From Paulinella micropora (Eukaryota > Cercozoa > Imbricatea > Euglyphida): a stretch of DNA of 64,000 nucleotides. The stretch spans positions 181,719 to 245,718 of the forward strand of contig BJOX01000216.1 in the NCBI GenBank assembly GCA_009731375.1, written 5' to 3'. The notes under the pieces were generated by a model, which saw only the letters and a list, made by a program, of their open reading frames with translations, searched no databases and was not told the origin of the DNA. The position numbers and the translations under genes were made by a program. Below, one piece after another: positions 62,949 to 64,000 of the stretch. How positions within the stretch are numbered: the stretch's first letter is position 1; every line of letters begins with the position of its first letter.

Positions 62949-64000
62949 ATGGGCAGTCAATATAAGTCGCTCTTAGGCTTGTCTGAAATTGCGGTTGATA
63001 GTCTAGATATAGCCAACCTTGATTTAACGAACACAAACATAGTGGGCTTATATACAGATAGGGTGCCAGAAGATGCTGACCCCGTAAATCTTTACTTTAC
63101 TAATAGCCGATTTGATGCGAGGTTGGCTTTAAAATCAACGACCGACTTAAAAGAAGGCACTAATCTATACTATACTGATGGTAGGTTTGATGCGCGACTA
63201 ACCACTAAATCAACCACTAACCTTTCCGAAGGCACTAATTTATATTATACCACAGCAAGGGCTAATACAGATTTTGACACAAGGATAGCAACTAAATCAA
63301 TAGATGCTTTAAGTGATGTAATCATAACAACACCCGCCGATAACCAACTGCTCATTTACAGCACGGGGCAATGGCGAAATGTTGCTTCTCCTTTTCTTAG
63401 ATTGGATGGCCTCACTATGATGTTTGGAAATTTAAATATGGGAGGTTTTAATGTAGTAAATGTCAATTTAGTTGATGGTATTGATGTTTCGGCTCTTGAT
63501 ACTTCGGCCGTAAAACTAACAGGAGACCAAACCATAGCAGGAATTAAGACATTTAGCAGTATAATAAATGCTAGTGCAGGGATTGATATGAAAAGCCAAA
63601 GTATAACAAATGTTAATCTTGTTGATGGTGTTGATGTTTCGGCTCTTGACACGAATGTCGTTAAACTAACAGGAGACCAAACAATAACAGGAAACAAAAT
63701 ATTTACTACTTATGTGGCCGTAAAAGACTCAAATCCATTAAACACAGGCAAATTATTCTTCAATTACAACAATAATATGGGCTCTATCTATTCGTCGGAG
63801 GCAGGTGGGGCAACGGGCTATCCACTAACTATTGTCGGCTCATCCATACTTCTTGCTCCAACAACAGGGGGTGGGATAACATTGGCGAGCAATGTTTTAA
63901 ATTTTAACAGCACGACAGCAATCAGCGGATTGCCCGCACCATTCTACGACGGCGATGCTTCAACAAAAGCATATACCGATACGAAACTAGCAAAGGACGG
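62949..64000 (+). CDS. Phage/virus-type fibre protein, partial (runs off the right edge)
   Basis: ATG at 62949 and no stop to the window end: 350 codons. Three LYYT/LYFT units (NLYFTNSRFDARL, NLYYTDGRFDARL, NLYYTTARANTDF) near residues 47-110, then two copies of a segment with VNLVDGIDVSALDT and KLTGDQTIAGIKTF, then DASTKAYTDTKLAKDG at the edge. These repeats are typical of trimeric tail fibres and spikes of phages and large DNA viruses, which bind the host surface. The protein is Thr/Asn/Asp-rich, without Cys so far. Confidence 0.7.
   Translation, partial: MGSQYKSLLGLSEIAVDSLDIANLDLTNTNIVGLYTDRVPEDADPVNLYFTNSRFDARLALKSTTDLKEGTNLYYTDGRFDARLTTKSTTNLSEGTNLYYTTARANTDFDTRIATKSIDALSDVIITTPADNQLLIYSTGQWRNVASPFLRLDGLTMMFGNLNMGGFNVVNVNLVDGIDVSALDTSAVKLTGDQTIAGIKTFSSIINASAGIDMKSQSITNVNLVDGVDVSALDTNVVKLTGDQTITGNKIFTTYVAVKDSNPLNTGKLFFNYNNNMGSIYSSEAGGATGYPLTIVGSSILLAPTTGGGITLASNVLNFNSTTAISGLPAPFYDGDASTKAYTDTKLAKD

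Larger units (their letters stand above)
59608..64000. mobile_element. Left part of an integrated polinton-like virus or virophage-like element
   Basis: Five compact intronless genes on both strands, with short A+T-rich spacers, differ in composition from the retroelements on the left. They include a retroviral-type integrase, a phage-like fibre gene and charged small proteins, the kind of set found in polintons, polinton-like viruses and virophages. No capsid, packaging ATPase, protease or DNA polymerase is inside the window; they would be expected to the right. The left border is inferred. Confidence 0.55.

Overview
The window is nuclear DNA from an intron-bearing eukaryote, probably a protist or alga (a weak inference). 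The support is an ubiquitin protease with a spliced 3' exon, a U2AF-type splicing factor whose many exons are separated by introns of about 45-80 nt, two large Ty3/gypsy-type retrotransposons, Copia-like gag genes, MITEs, a tRNA-derived SINE and about 10 kb of microsatellite. I cannot name the species. Runs of N (10529-10538, 43854-43980, 44819-44828, 46233-46848, 52036-52045) are assembly gaps.

Left third (1-31407): the 3' exon of a USP-family ubiquitin protease (93-2160) is followed by three retroelement bodies, all on the minus strand. Element 1 (about 2452-17250) is a decayed Ty3/gypsy-like copy with gag, protease, RT, RNase H, integrase and then a long third ORF with an N-terminal membrane segment in the position of env. 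A Copia-like gag without pol lies at 18084-19586. Element 2 (20789-31407) is almost intact: 237-bp LTRs differing at 4 sites, a GAAG target duplication, a primer-binding site, a polypurine tract, an 899-codon Gag with a CCCH finger and RGG box, one in-frame TGA, then a 1926-codon Pol. Both Ty3/gypsy elements share an extra conserved C-terminal Pol domain that I do not recognise.

Middle (31408-50000): a Gag-only Copia-like element with two CCCH and two CCHC fingers sits between 290-bp direct repeats, near two MITE copies. A U2AF large-subunit gene runs on the minus strand from about 43724 to 36297. I can follow its RS domain, RRM1 start, linker and the whole C-terminal UHM domain through in-phase exons, but RRM2 and the end of RRM1 are not visible, and two of its introns are filled with satellite DNA. 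Beyond it lie GA/GATA arrays and a second ACAT array.

Right part (50000-59600): this stretch has isolated Cys-rich exons, MITEs, a four-exon gene for a probable type II membrane glycoprotein, a SINE and two solo LTRs of the families of elements 1 and 2.

Right end (about 59600-64000): A+T-rich, compact, intronless genes on both strands encode a coiled-coil protein, a Pro/Ala-repeat protein, a retroviral-type integrase, a highly charged protein and a phage-like fibre protein open at the edge. Strong or weak palindromes follow the genes. This looks like the left part of an integrated polinton-like virus or virophage and is the best candidate for something new.
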